From NCBI GenBank assembly GCA_021846145.1, contig JAJZCJ010000141.1, positions 1 through 8,054 on the forward strand: a stretch of 8,054 nucleotides of DNA. Direction: 5' to 3'. The translations under genes were made by a program, and so were the position numbers. This document shows, piece after piece, positions 1 through 6,440 of the stretch. Numbering within the stretch: the first letter of the stretch is position 1; every line of letters begins with the position of its first letter. Under the pieces are notes generated by a model. That model was not told the DNA's origin. It did no database searches and worked only from the letters and a program-made list of their open reading frames with translations. Source of the stretch: Bacillota bacterium (GTDB lineage Bacteria; Bacillota; Bacilli; Alicyclobacillales; SLC66).

Positions 1-819
1 TCCACCACAAACTGCAGCAGCAGCTAAAAAATAGGACGCACTAGAAGCATCTGGCTCAATATGAAATTCCCTTTTCGCATCATATTCACTTGGTTCTATA
101 TGATAGTGACCGTCAGTCGCGGTGACATTTGCTCCAAATTGCCGCATCATTTCTACCGTCATCGTGACGTAGGGCGCGGAAACCAGTGTGCCTTCGACGT
201 AAAGATCAATCGGCCCCTGTGCATACGGTGCCGCAAGCAACAATCCAGATACGTACTGACTGCTTTCCATCCCGTGAATCGAAATCACACCCCCGGGAAA
301 TCCATTTGCTTCAATTAAAATAGGCGGACAGCCCGTGTGATATTCATCAATCGCGGAAATTCCCACTTGGTGAAGCGCATGAAGTAGCGCGGCAATCGGC
401 CGTTCCCGCATACGCGAAATCCCATCAATGCGATACCTGCCTTCGCCCAAACTGACAAAAGCAGCCAAAAACCGAGCGCTAGTTCCTGAATTTCCCACAA
501 ATAAATCAATGCCCGTCAGATGGGACAGCGGCGTCACGCCTGCCCCTGTGATCGCGATTTGATGATGAGGTTCATCTGTGTCCACTTGATAACCAAGTCG
601 ACGTAAAGATTCAATAAAATACCTGCTGTCATCAGAAAACAATGCGCCATGTAACACGGTAGTACCACGTGCCAAGGCCGCAATCGGGAGTGCCCGATTC
701 GTCATCGATTTTGACCCTGGCACACGCACGGAGCCTTTAACAGGATGTTGACATATGGGTACATGATAGGTTGATAACAACGAATTTTCCTCTACTTTCC
801 TAGTTATTTTTTCAGCCAT
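1..819 (-). CDS. aroA: 3-phosphoshikimate 1-carboxyvinyltransferase (EPSP synthase), N-terminal 273 residues, cut by window edge
   Basis: This cytoplasmic shikimate-pathway enzyme joins phosphoenolpyruvate and shikimate-3-phosphate to give EPSP, the precursor of chorismate. The reading frame is open from the ATG at 819 to the window edge, so about 273 of roughly 430 residues are present. Visible family motifs are PGSKSMTNRAL (34-44, substrate-binding Lys/Ser), GNSGTSARF (109-117, PEP/glyphosate loop), RMRERPI (136-142), SSQYVSGLLLAAP (186-198) and DASSASYFLAAAA (257-269). The last three resemble the E. coli (class I) enzyme more than the Bacillus class II form, whose SAQxK-type motif is absent. 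The position matching E. coli Pro101 is Phe. The N-terminus is about 15 residues longer than in E. coli. The start overlaps the 3' end of selB by 16 nt and has a good ribosome site, so translation is probably coupled to selB. Family assignment is very secure; the class assignment rests on motifs only. Confidence 0.96.
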   Translation of the reverse strand, partial: MAEKITRKVEENSLLSTYHVPICQHPVKGSVRVPGSKSMTNRALPIAALARGTTVLHGALFSDDSRYFIESLRRLGYQVDTDEPHHQIAITGAGVTPLSHLTGIDLFVGNSGTSARFLAAFVSLGEGRYRIDGISRMRERPIAALLHALHQVGISAIDEYHTGCPPILIEANGFPGGVISIHGMESSQYVSGLLLAAPYAQGPIDLYVEGTLVSAPYVTMTVEMMRQFGANVTATDGHYHIEPSEYDAKREFHIEPDASSASYFLAAAAVCGG

Positions 820-2714
820 TCTCGAACCTCTCCCGTTCGTCGTGTCCACTTTTGGCGGTCAAAGTACTCTAGCATGGCTACCGCATATTTGCGACTTGTA
901 GCAAGTGTATCTCGAAAATCCGCCAAACTAAATGCTCCCTTTTCCGCAAAAAGTGTACTTGCTGTCTTTGCCGCATCTAAAATGGCCGTTTTGACCATGT
1001 ATACGTCTGGATTAATGGCGATAATCCGGTCCTCTTGTACCAATACATGGAGCGTAGTTTTAATTGCTTTTTCTTTCCCTTGCAGATGCAAGAGTTGCTC
1101 CAGTTCAGCAGTTCCAGGCGGAGCAAAAGGACTCTCCTGCAATAATTGCCATACCTGATCGCGCACTTTTTGTTCCTCGTTCGTAAGGGCAATTTCTCGA
1201 TTCGCAAATCGCACGCGCTCCACTTGCGCAATCAAAGGCCGTTGTTCGTGAACACGCACGAGCAATGGTTCCAACCACTTCGGCTCAATTCCTGACGCTT
1301 TCAAATCTGCACTAAGCACTGATTTAGGAACCCACAAATCATAAGGATTTTTGTGAAAATAGGCTGCCAATGCGGCAAGCACTTGCGCTGACCATGCCTC
1401 TATCAACTGCATGGGAATTAACTCTTGCCGCGGCTTACCTCTGATCAGTTGACCATCATCCAATAAGTGTTGCAACTCAGTTTGAATGGCGGCTTCAGTC
1501 TCTCCCAGCATAAAGGAAAGCTCACTGACTGCTAGGCCGCGCTTCTGAGTCAACACAGCAAGTATGCGCTCCCCTAGCGATCCCTGCTCTTTTTTGAGGA
1601 GGTTTTCTACAATGCTCGTTTTATTCCTACGATACAATCGGGTGGGATGTGGATCAATAATCGTACCACCTGCGATCGTGTGCATTGGCGAGTAGGTTCT
1701 GATCACACAATGATCGCGAGCTTCTGCCACCACATCTGACTCCAACAACAGTTGCGCCACCGCCTCATCGCCCGGATTGATTTCAAGCTGGCGAAGCAAA
1801 AGCACCCTTCCCAACACCTCTTGGGTGCCAAGATAACAACGAATTCGCTCGCGGTGCTTCACGCTGCGCGCAGCGTCTTTCAGAACCTGTATGCGGACGT
1901 CTACCAAACGAGTGGTGCTGTACACCCCTGAGGTGCTTAATGTCATCCCACGGTGAACTTCCCCGCGCATGCCTACTAACGCGATCGCAGCCCTTTGTCC
2001 GGCGTAGGCGACCTCGTTATTGTCCCCGTGAACTTGTATCGAACGCACGCGCACCGTCTCATCCCCCGGCAATAAAGACAGTGTATCCCCAATTTGCACC
2101 TTGCCTCTCCACACCGTACCAGTGATCACCGTGCCAATGCCTTGCACCACAAATGCGCGATCAATTGGCAAGCGAAAAGCGCCTTGCGAAGATTTGCGTG
2201 GAATCTCTGGCAACACGTTCTCAATAGTGCGCTTAAGCAAATCGATGCCCTGTCCGGTAACAGAAGACACGTCAATCATCGGTGCGTTCGCTAAGAAGCT
2301 ATCTGCCAGTTCCTGTCTCACCTCTTGGTGAACAAAATTAAGCCACTCCTCATCCACCAAATCCATCTTTGTGATCACAATCAGACCGTGTGAAACGTTA
2401 AGTAGTGACATGATGGCTAAGTGTTCCCGAGTTTGTGGCATCACGCCTTCACGAGCATCCACCACTAACAAAATAAAGTCCACACCGCCAGCTCCTGCCA
2501 GCATATTGCGAATAAAACGCTCGTGTCCTGGAACATCAACAATGCCGATGCGCCTACCATCTGATAGGACAAACGGGGCAAATCCAATATCAATGGAGAT
2601 GCCCCGCACTTTCTCTTCTTTAAAGCGGTCTGTGTCCGTGCCTGTTAGCGCTTTGATCAACGCTGTTTTCCCGTGGTCAATGTGACCTGCCGTGCCAATT
2701 ATAACATAATCCAT
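804..2714 (-). CDS. selB: Selenocysteine-specific translation elongation factor SelB
   Basis: SelB is a cytoplasmic GTPase that delivers Sec-tRNA(Sec) to in-frame UGA codons by binding the SECIS hairpin of selenoprotein mRNAs. The 636-residue length is normal for a full bacterial SelB. The GTPase domain shows G1 GHIDHGKT (10-17), RGIS switch I (37-40), DVPGH (60-64) and TKMD (115-118, the SelB variant of NKxD). A translation-factor beta-barrel follows (AFVVQGIGTVITGTVWRG, 187-204). From about 375 onward lies the winged-helix region that contacts SECIS RNA. It ends in the typical block FSLADFRDTLATSRKYAV (595-612) and EYFDRQKWTRR (616-626), which separates SelB from EF-Tu. The ATG start has AAGGTGAT upstream and lies 9 nt after the TPR stop; the stop is TAA. 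No selA, selC, selD or selenoprotein gene is visible here, so the partners must lie elsewhere. All motifs are intact, so it is probably functional. Confidence 0.97.
   Translation of the reverse strand: MDYVIIGTAGHIDHGKTALIKALTGTDTDRFKEEKVRGISIDIGFAPFVLSDGRRIGIVDVPGHERFIRNMLAGAGGVDFILLVVDAREGVMPQTREHLAIMSLLNVSHGLIVITKMDLVDEEWLNFVHQEVRQELADSFLANAPMIDVSSVTGQGIDLLKRTIENVLPEIPRKSSQGAFRLPIDRAFVVQGIGTVITGTVWRGKVQIGDTLSLLPGDETVRVRSIQVHGDNNEVAYAGQRAAIALVGMRGEVHRGMTLSTSGVYSTTRLVDVRIQVLKDAARSVKHRERIRCYLGTQEVLGRVLLLRQLEINPGDEAVAQLLLESDVVAEARDHCVIRTYSPMHTIAGGTIIDPHPTRLYRRNKTSIVENLLKKEQGSLGERILAVLTQKRGLAVSELSFMLGETEAAIQTELQHLLDDGQLIRGKPRQELIPMQLIEAWSAQVLAALAAYFHKNPYDLWVPKSVLSADLKASGIEPKWLEPLLVRVHEQRPLIAQVERVRFANREIALTNEEQKVRDQVWQLLQESPFAPPGTAELEQLLHLQGKEKAIKTTLHVLVQEDRIIAINPDVYMVKTAILDAAKTASTLFAEKGAFSLADFRDTLATSRKYAVAMLEYFDRQKWTRRTGEVREWLKK
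827..834 (-). promoter_or_regulatory. Ribosome binding site of aroA, inside selB
   Basis: GGGAGAGG lies 7 nt upstream of the aroA ATG at 819, within the last codons of selB. It supports this start over later ones and shows that aroA is translated from the selB message, probably by coupled re-initiation. Confidence 0.75.
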
Positions 2715-2717
2715 TTC

Positions 2718-2725
2718 ATCACCTT
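2718..2725 (-). promoter_or_regulatory. Ribosome binding site of selB overlapping the TPR gene stop codon
   Basis: AAGGTGAT matches the 3' end of 16S rRNA (anti-SD core plus the GTGAT extension). It sits just before the selB ATG at 2714 and shares bases with the TAA stop of the upstream TPR gene (2724-2726). This implies translational coupling of the two genes. Confidence 0.75.
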
Positions 2726-4412
2726 ACTGGGATAACATGATGGCGTGTGCCGCCTTAGCAAGTGCTTTTGTTGACACCTCGTACGTTTTCGACAGTACTG
2801 CTTGTGGCTCTGTTCTTCCTGCTGTGCGCCGCACGACATACTCAAGTGCTGCGGCCCACACATTGCGTTTGATGATTTTGGGCGGTTCAGAAAACGAATT
2901 TTGTAAAAAACGCATCCAAATTTCATAAACCAAGTCGATAAGTTCCGGCTCCTGTGCAGTTAATCGCTCTCTCACAGTTTGGTAAATAGCATACAGTGTC
3001 GTATCCCAAGAAAAAAGACGATCATCTCGAAGTGGCAAGTGTAACGTGACCAATTGATCCTTTACCCATACCTGAATAAAGCCACTCTCAGGAAACAATT
3101 GTAGTACAAACAGCGCGTTCCAGATCAAATCCTCAGCTTGCCGATGATCTTGCACAAATTCACGCAAAACATGTCTAGTCTCTTCGTCCCGCAAAATCGA
3201 AAACGCCTGTAACGCTTCCCGCTTGGTTTGGCGATAGCCGCGCATTAACGCAAAATACAACGACGATCGCACACCGGGATCGCTCATCCACGCACCCGCT
3301 TTGGTGAATCGTGATTTATTCTGCGCAGGAACTGATTCTTGTGTCCGCAAATGAAACGGCAACTGATAGCTATAACTAAGGAATATTGGTGAATTGTTGA
3401 TGATGGATTGTTCCACTTCCTGAAGATAATACGCTGCAATGCCACTATCAGGGTCTAGTGCTTGAACTTCCAACAGCCATTGCTTCGCTTGTTTAAACCG
3501 ATTTAAGTTGACGTCAGCAACTGCTAGCGCAAAATAAAGCGTAGGATCATGGCGATCTCCAAACTCAATCAGCTGCAAGAATATTTGATAAGCCGCCTTG
3601 TGTTCTCCCAAAATCCCTAAGGTCGTGGCCAGCTTAAATCCGTGATCAAATTGCAAGGGATGAATCTTCTTTAATAGCCCCACCAATTGCTTGTATTCAT
3701 CTTGTTCTTTACCGCGATACCTTGCAAAGACCGCCAAATTACACAGCGCATGAATATTGGTCGGATCAATCTCCAGTACTTGATGTGCATACTCCGTCGC
3801 TTCATCAATATGACCCAAATAATATTTCGCCAATGACAAGTTATTTCGAGGCGCAATGGCCTGCTCATCTTTTGCAAGTTCCTGCTCTAGCACATGAACC
3901 GCCTCGTGAAATTTACCTTCTTCAAGCAAGCTGCGCGGTCTATCTTTAGAGCGAGTGTTTTCAATTTGGCGCTTGCGACTGGCTCGTAAAATTTCTCCTC
4001 CACCATATTCATGAATCAGCAAGTCGAGCATTTCATCTGCGTCACCTGCAAATTCGCCTGTCGGATCGACTTCGAGGTATTTCACCACTTGCGCTTCAGC
4101 AAGCTCATATTCCCCAAGGTTGGCATAATTATTGGCCATATAGAAATAACACTCCGCCATATCCGGAGCAATATCATTGAGTACATTTTGTAAAATTTGA
4201 TTTGATTCTTCAAAATCGCCCAGTTCCGAGAGTACACCCGCAAGGTTACAATGATTGACGGCATTTAAAGGTTCGCACTCTACCGCCCTGCGAAATGATC
4301 GCAATGCTCGCGGCAAATCCGAACGATTTAAAAATTGTACCCCTCGTTGGAAAAAGAATTCAGCATCTTGACGAAGTGGCACCACTTTTTGTTGCAGCAC
4401 TCGTTCATCCAC
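2724..4412 (-). CDS. Tetratricopeptide-repeat protein, 562 residues, function unknown
   Basis: The N-terminal 320 residues form about eight TPR units, at roughly 17-48, 51-84, 86-118, 158-184, 186-218, 220-252, 255-287 and 289-322. Several end in the typical D-P or E-P turn (CEP, VDPT, IDPT, LDPD). TPRs are protein-binding scaffolds. A charged linker (about 139-160, rich in Arg/Lys) separates the third and fourth repeats. Residues 340-562 look alpha-helical, and I do not recognise them as a named domain. There is no signal peptide or membrane segment, so it is probably cytosolic. The start is GTG at 4412, chosen because AAGGAGG lies 7 nt upstream; the nearby ATG at 4408 is in another frame. 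It is the first gene of the TPR-selB-aroA operon. From memory, Bacillus subtilis has a TPR protein gene (ypiA) next to its EPSP synthase gene, so this could be a longer relative, but I cannot confirm that by alignment. Confidence 0.88.
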   Translation of the reverse strand: MDERVLQQKVVPLRQDAEFFFQRGVQFLNRSDLPRALRSFRRAVECEPLNAVNHCNLAGVLSELGDFEESNQILQNVLNDIAPDMAECYFYMANNYANLGEYELAEAQVVKYLEVDPTGEFAGDADEMLDLLIHEYGGGEILRASRKRQIENTRSKDRPRSLLEEGKFHEAVHVLEQELAKDEQAIAPRNNLSLAKYYLGHIDEATEYAHQVLEIDPTNIHALCNLAVFARYRGKEQDEYKQLVGLLKKIHPLQFDHGFKLATTLGILGEHKAAYQIFLQLIEFGDRHDPTLYFALAVADVNLNRFKQAKQWLLEVQALDPDSGIAAYYLQEVEQSIINNSPIFLSYSYQLPFHLRTQESVPAQNKSRFTKAGAWMSDPGVRSSLYFALMRGYRQTKREALQAFSILRDEETRHVLREFVQDHRQAEDLIWNALFVLQLFPESGFIQVWVKDQLVTLHLPLRDDRLFSWDTTLYAIYQTVRERLTAQEPELIDLVYEIWMRFLQNSFSEPPKIIKRNVWAAALEYVVRRTAGRTEPQAVLSKTYEVSTKALAKAAHAIMLSQ

Positions 4413-4419
4413 GAGAATC

Positions 4420-4426
4420 CCTCCTT
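4420..4426 (-). promoter_or_regulatory. Strong ribosome binding site fixing a GTG start for the TPR gene
   Basis: AAGGAGG, a perfect Shine-Dalgarno core, lies 7 nt before the GTG at 4412. It decides the start, because no in-frame ATG is available nearby. Confidence 0.85.
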
Positions 4427-4463
4427 AATAACTGCCAAGAATTGAGGGAACGGCATTAATTAA

Positions 4464-4493
4464 AGTATATCACAGGAGCAAAAAGGTTGTCAT
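4464..4493 (-). promoter_or_regulatory. Sigma-A-type promoter of the TPR-selB-aroA operon
   Basis: Read on the minus strand, the -35 box is ATGACA (4493-4488, 5 of 6 to TTGACA). An 18-bp spacer follows, then TATACT as -10 (4469-4464, 5 of 6). A TG one base before the -10 makes it an extended -10. The expected transcription start is near 4457, giving a leader of about 45 nt before the GTG start. No riboswitch or attenuator fits in so short a leader. Confidence 0.7.
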
Positions 4494-4505
4494 GAATCAG
4501 GAAAA

Positions 4506-4534
4506 TTGAAGCGCGACCAGTTGTCGACTATAAT
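4506..4534 (+). promoter_or_regulatory. Sigma-A-type promoter of argS
   Basis: TTGAAG (-35, 4506-4511; TTGA matches) is followed by a 17-bp spacer and a perfect TATAAT (-10, 4529-4534). Transcription should start near 4541. The resulting leader is about 10 nt for the ATG at 4552 and about 29 nt for the ATG at 4570, which favours the latter. The leader is far too short for a T-box. A small interrupted palindrome (CGAC-N5-GTCG, 4514-4526) lies in the spacer; its meaning is unknown. Confidence 0.72.
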
Positions 4535-4556
4535 CAAAGAATATCATAACTATGGA

Positions 4557-4560
4557 AAGG
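4557..4560 (+). promoter_or_regulatory. Probable ribosome binding site deciding the argS start
   Basis: AAGG (in GGAAAGG) lies 9 nt before the ATG at 4570. The ATG at 4552 has no comparable purine-rich site, because AAAGAATATCATAACT precedes it. The site is only moderate, so the start choice stays probable rather than certain. Confidence 0.55.
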
Positions 4561-4569
4561 CAGATACCC

Positions 4570-6309
4570 ATGCAATTTTTCAAAGAAGCATTGGCTTCGG
4601 CGTTATCACGACACGTAGCCATTGACATAACCACATTAGTAGGTTGGATAGAAATCCCCCCAGACAAGCAACTCGGGGATCTTGCCTTCCCATGTTTTCA
4701 ATTGGCAAAGTCTTTGCGCAAATCACCACAGGCAATTGCTTCCGAACTAGCTCCTGCGCTCGCGCATGAACCTTTTATTGCCAAGGTTGAGGCAGTAGGT
4801 CCATACATTAATGTTCACCTAAACCGTAAGCAGGCACTGGCCTTTTGGCTTACGCAAATGGGAGAAGATCGACAATTTTTCACTTCCCACCGCGGTGATA
4901 ACAAGGCCGTGGCGATTGATCTTTCCTCCCCTAATATAGCCAAACCATTTTCCATGGGTCACTTACGTTCAACCATTATTGGAACGGCACTAGCCAATTT
5001 GCTTGAAACCGATGGTTACCAAGTGTTTCGTATTAATCACTTAGGAGACTGGGGCACACAATTTGGCAAGATTATTGTGGCATACCATCGTTATGGCGAT
5101 GTAGAGGCCATCAAGCAGCACCCCATTCAAGAACTGAACGTCCTTTATGTACGCTTTCATGAAGAGGCAGAAGCCAATCCTACACTTGAAGATGAAGGTA
5201 GGGCAGCCTTTAGAAAACTAGAAGACGGCGATCAAGCCACGCTTGACCTTTGGCGCTGGATGGTAAGCGTAAGCATGGAAGAATTTAATCGCACCTACGC
5301 GATGCTCGGCACCAAGTTTACGCATGTATTAGGAGAAAGTTTTTACAATGACAAAATGGCCGCCGTGGTGAGTGAACTAAGTGACAAACAACTGTTGACC
5401 ACAAGTGACGGGGCAGAAGTAGTGCTCTTAGAAGCAGAAAATTTGCCCCCGTGCTTAATTCGCAAATCTGATGGTGCCACGCTTTATGCCACCCGAGATT
5501 TAGCGGCAGCCTTGTATCGTTATCATGAACTTGGGGCTACGCGCTTGTGGTACGTGGTGGGCGGTGAGCAAAGGTTACACTTCCAACAACTATTTTCAGT
5601 ATTGGGACACATGGGATACTCTTTTGCCAACGATTGCAAGCACATCGCTTTTGGTCTAATGAAAATGGACGGCAAAAAAATGTCGACGCGCAAAGGGCAA
5701 ATTGTGCGGCTGCAAGATGTGCTCGATGAGGCAGTCAGACGTGCTAGGGAAATTATCGAGGAAAAGAACCCAGGACTTGTGAATGCGGATGCCACAGCGA
5801 AAGCGATTGGCGTTGGCGCTGTCATCTTTAACGATTTGAAGACTCACCGCATTCACGACATCAATTTCTCTCTGGAGCAAGCAGTCGCCTTCGAGGGAGA
5901 GACAGGCCCCTACGTTCAATACACGCATGCGCGCGCCTGTTCGGTACTGCGCAAAGCAGGCTTACTTCAAGGTGCCGCTTCCACCGGTGAGTGGGTGACC
6001 AATGACATGACAAGTGATGACATACTTTTTAGTGGGGAAGAAATTGATGACATTACCCATGAATTGATTAAATCAATTACAAATTTTTCAGAGATCCGAT
6101 TACGTGCGATTGATGAAGCAGATCCTTCCCTGATCGCCAAACACGTTCTGGACATCAGTCAAGCATTCAATCGCTCTTATCATGAATTGCCCATTCTAAA
6201 CGCCGATCCTTTTTTGCGCAAATTACGTCTGAAACTTACCGACGCCACGAGACTTACTATTCGCATGGCACTAGAAATTTTAGGCATCGAACATCCTGAT
6301 GAAATATAA
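4570..6309 (+). CDS. argS: Arginyl-tRNA synthetase
   Basis: This class I aminoacyl-tRNA synthetase charges tRNA(Arg) with arginine in the cytoplasm. Residues are numbered from the ATG at 4570 (579 residues). The N-terminal Arg-tRNA-recognition domain covers about 1-100. The Rossmann catalytic core has the HIGH-type motif as SMGH (128-131) within SSPNIAKPFSMGHLRS and the ArgS block LGDWGTQFG (158-166). The KMSKS loop appears as KMSTR (370-374) in GKKMSTRKGQ. TGPYVQYTHAR (445-455) opens the C-terminal helical DALR anticodon-binding domain, which ends with RMALEILGIEHP as usual for the family. An in-frame ATG at 4552 would add six residues, but it lacks a ribosome site and would leave a leader of only about 10 nt. 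The gene has its own promoter, is monocistronic, and is divergent from the TPR-selB-aroA operon. Nothing is missing or disrupted. Confidence 0.97.
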   Translation: MQFFKEALASALSRHVAIDITTLVGWIEIPPDKQLGDLAFPCFQLAKSLRKSPQAIASELAPALAHEPFIAKVEAVGPYINVHLNRKQALAFWLTQMGEDRQFFTSHRGDNKAVAIDLSSPNIAKPFSMGHLRSTIIGTALANLLETDGYQVFRINHLGDWGTQFGKIIVAYHRYGDVEAIKQHPIQELNVLYVRFHEEAEANPTLEDEGRAAFRKLEDGDQATLDLWRWMVSVSMEEFNRTYAMLGTKFTHVLGESFYNDKMAAVVSELSDKQLLTTSDGAEVVLLEAENLPPCLIRKSDGATLYATRDLAAALYRYHELGATRLWYVVGGEQRLHFQQLFSVLGHMGYSFANDCKHIAFGLMKMDGKKMSTRKGQIVRLQDVLDEAVRRAREIIEEKNPGLVNADATAKAIGVGAVIFNDLKTHRIHDINFSLEQAVAFEGETGPYVQYTHARACSVLRKAGLLQGAASTGEWVTNDMTSDDILFSGEEIDDITHELIKSITNFSEIRLRAIDEADPSLIAKHVLDISQAFNRSYHELPILNADPFLRKLRLKLTDATRLTIRMALEILGIEHPDEI

Positions 6310-6314
6310 GAGAC

Positions 6315-6346
6315 AAAAAGGTTGGAGTAACTCACTCCAACCCTTT
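6315..6346. terminator. Probable bidirectional rho-independent terminator after argS
   Basis: A perfect 9-bp stem GGTTGGAGT / ACTCCAACC (6320-6328 and 6334-6342) encloses a 5-nt loop, starting 10 nt after the argS stop. The plus-strand tail is weak (CTTTACC). The minus-strand tail is better (TTTTTGTC, complement of 6319-6312). It can therefore end argS and also act as backstop for leftward transcripts of the permease unit. Confidence 0.75.
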
Positions 6347-6380
6347 ACCTAATTAACATGTCCAACCAATTACTACGTAC

Positions 6381-6417
6381 AAAACCAGACCATCGATTAA
6401 AAATCTAACAGTCTGGT
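6381..6417 (-). terminator. Probable terminator of the peptide-transport operon
   Basis: Read on the minus strand, ACCAGAC (6417-6411) pairs with GTCTGGT (6390-6384), followed by TTT. The 20-nt loop contains an inner GATT/AATC pairing, so the whole can fold as a longer interrupted hairpin. It lies 23 nt downstream of the permease stop. The stem is short and AT-rich in part, so efficiency is uncertain. Together with the hairpin at 6320-6342 it fills the convergent 131-nt gap. Confidence 0.5.
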
Positions 6418-6440
6418 GTCTGTGAAGTTAACTACTTACG

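Noticed and set aside
61..318. 85-residue plus-strand open frame opposite aroA
   Set aside because: It is antisense to conserved EPSP synthase motifs and resembles no protein family.
804..819. A6 run at the end of selB (CTG AAA AAA TAA) as a programmed frameshift into aroA
   Set aside because: aroA has its own ATG and a good ribosome site. A fusion of the two enzymes has no precedent I know of, and a short A-run at a stop codon is common.
2371..2685. 104-residue open frame on the plus strand opposite selB, and similar frames at 874-1158 and 2101-2331
   Set aside because: They lie wholly antisense to well-supported selB domains, have no recognisable protein features and no convincing ribosome sites. 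They are by-products of codon bias.
4413..4551. Possible T-box or other riboswitch in front of argS
   Set aside because: The predicted transcript leader is only about 29 nt, with no room for specifier or antiterminator stems, and no T-box consensus is present.
4413..4551. Possible selenocysteine tRNA gene near selB
   Set aside because: Neither this gap nor 6310-6440 contains an acceptor-stem pair, T-loop motif or CCA end, and the space is filled by promoters and terminators.
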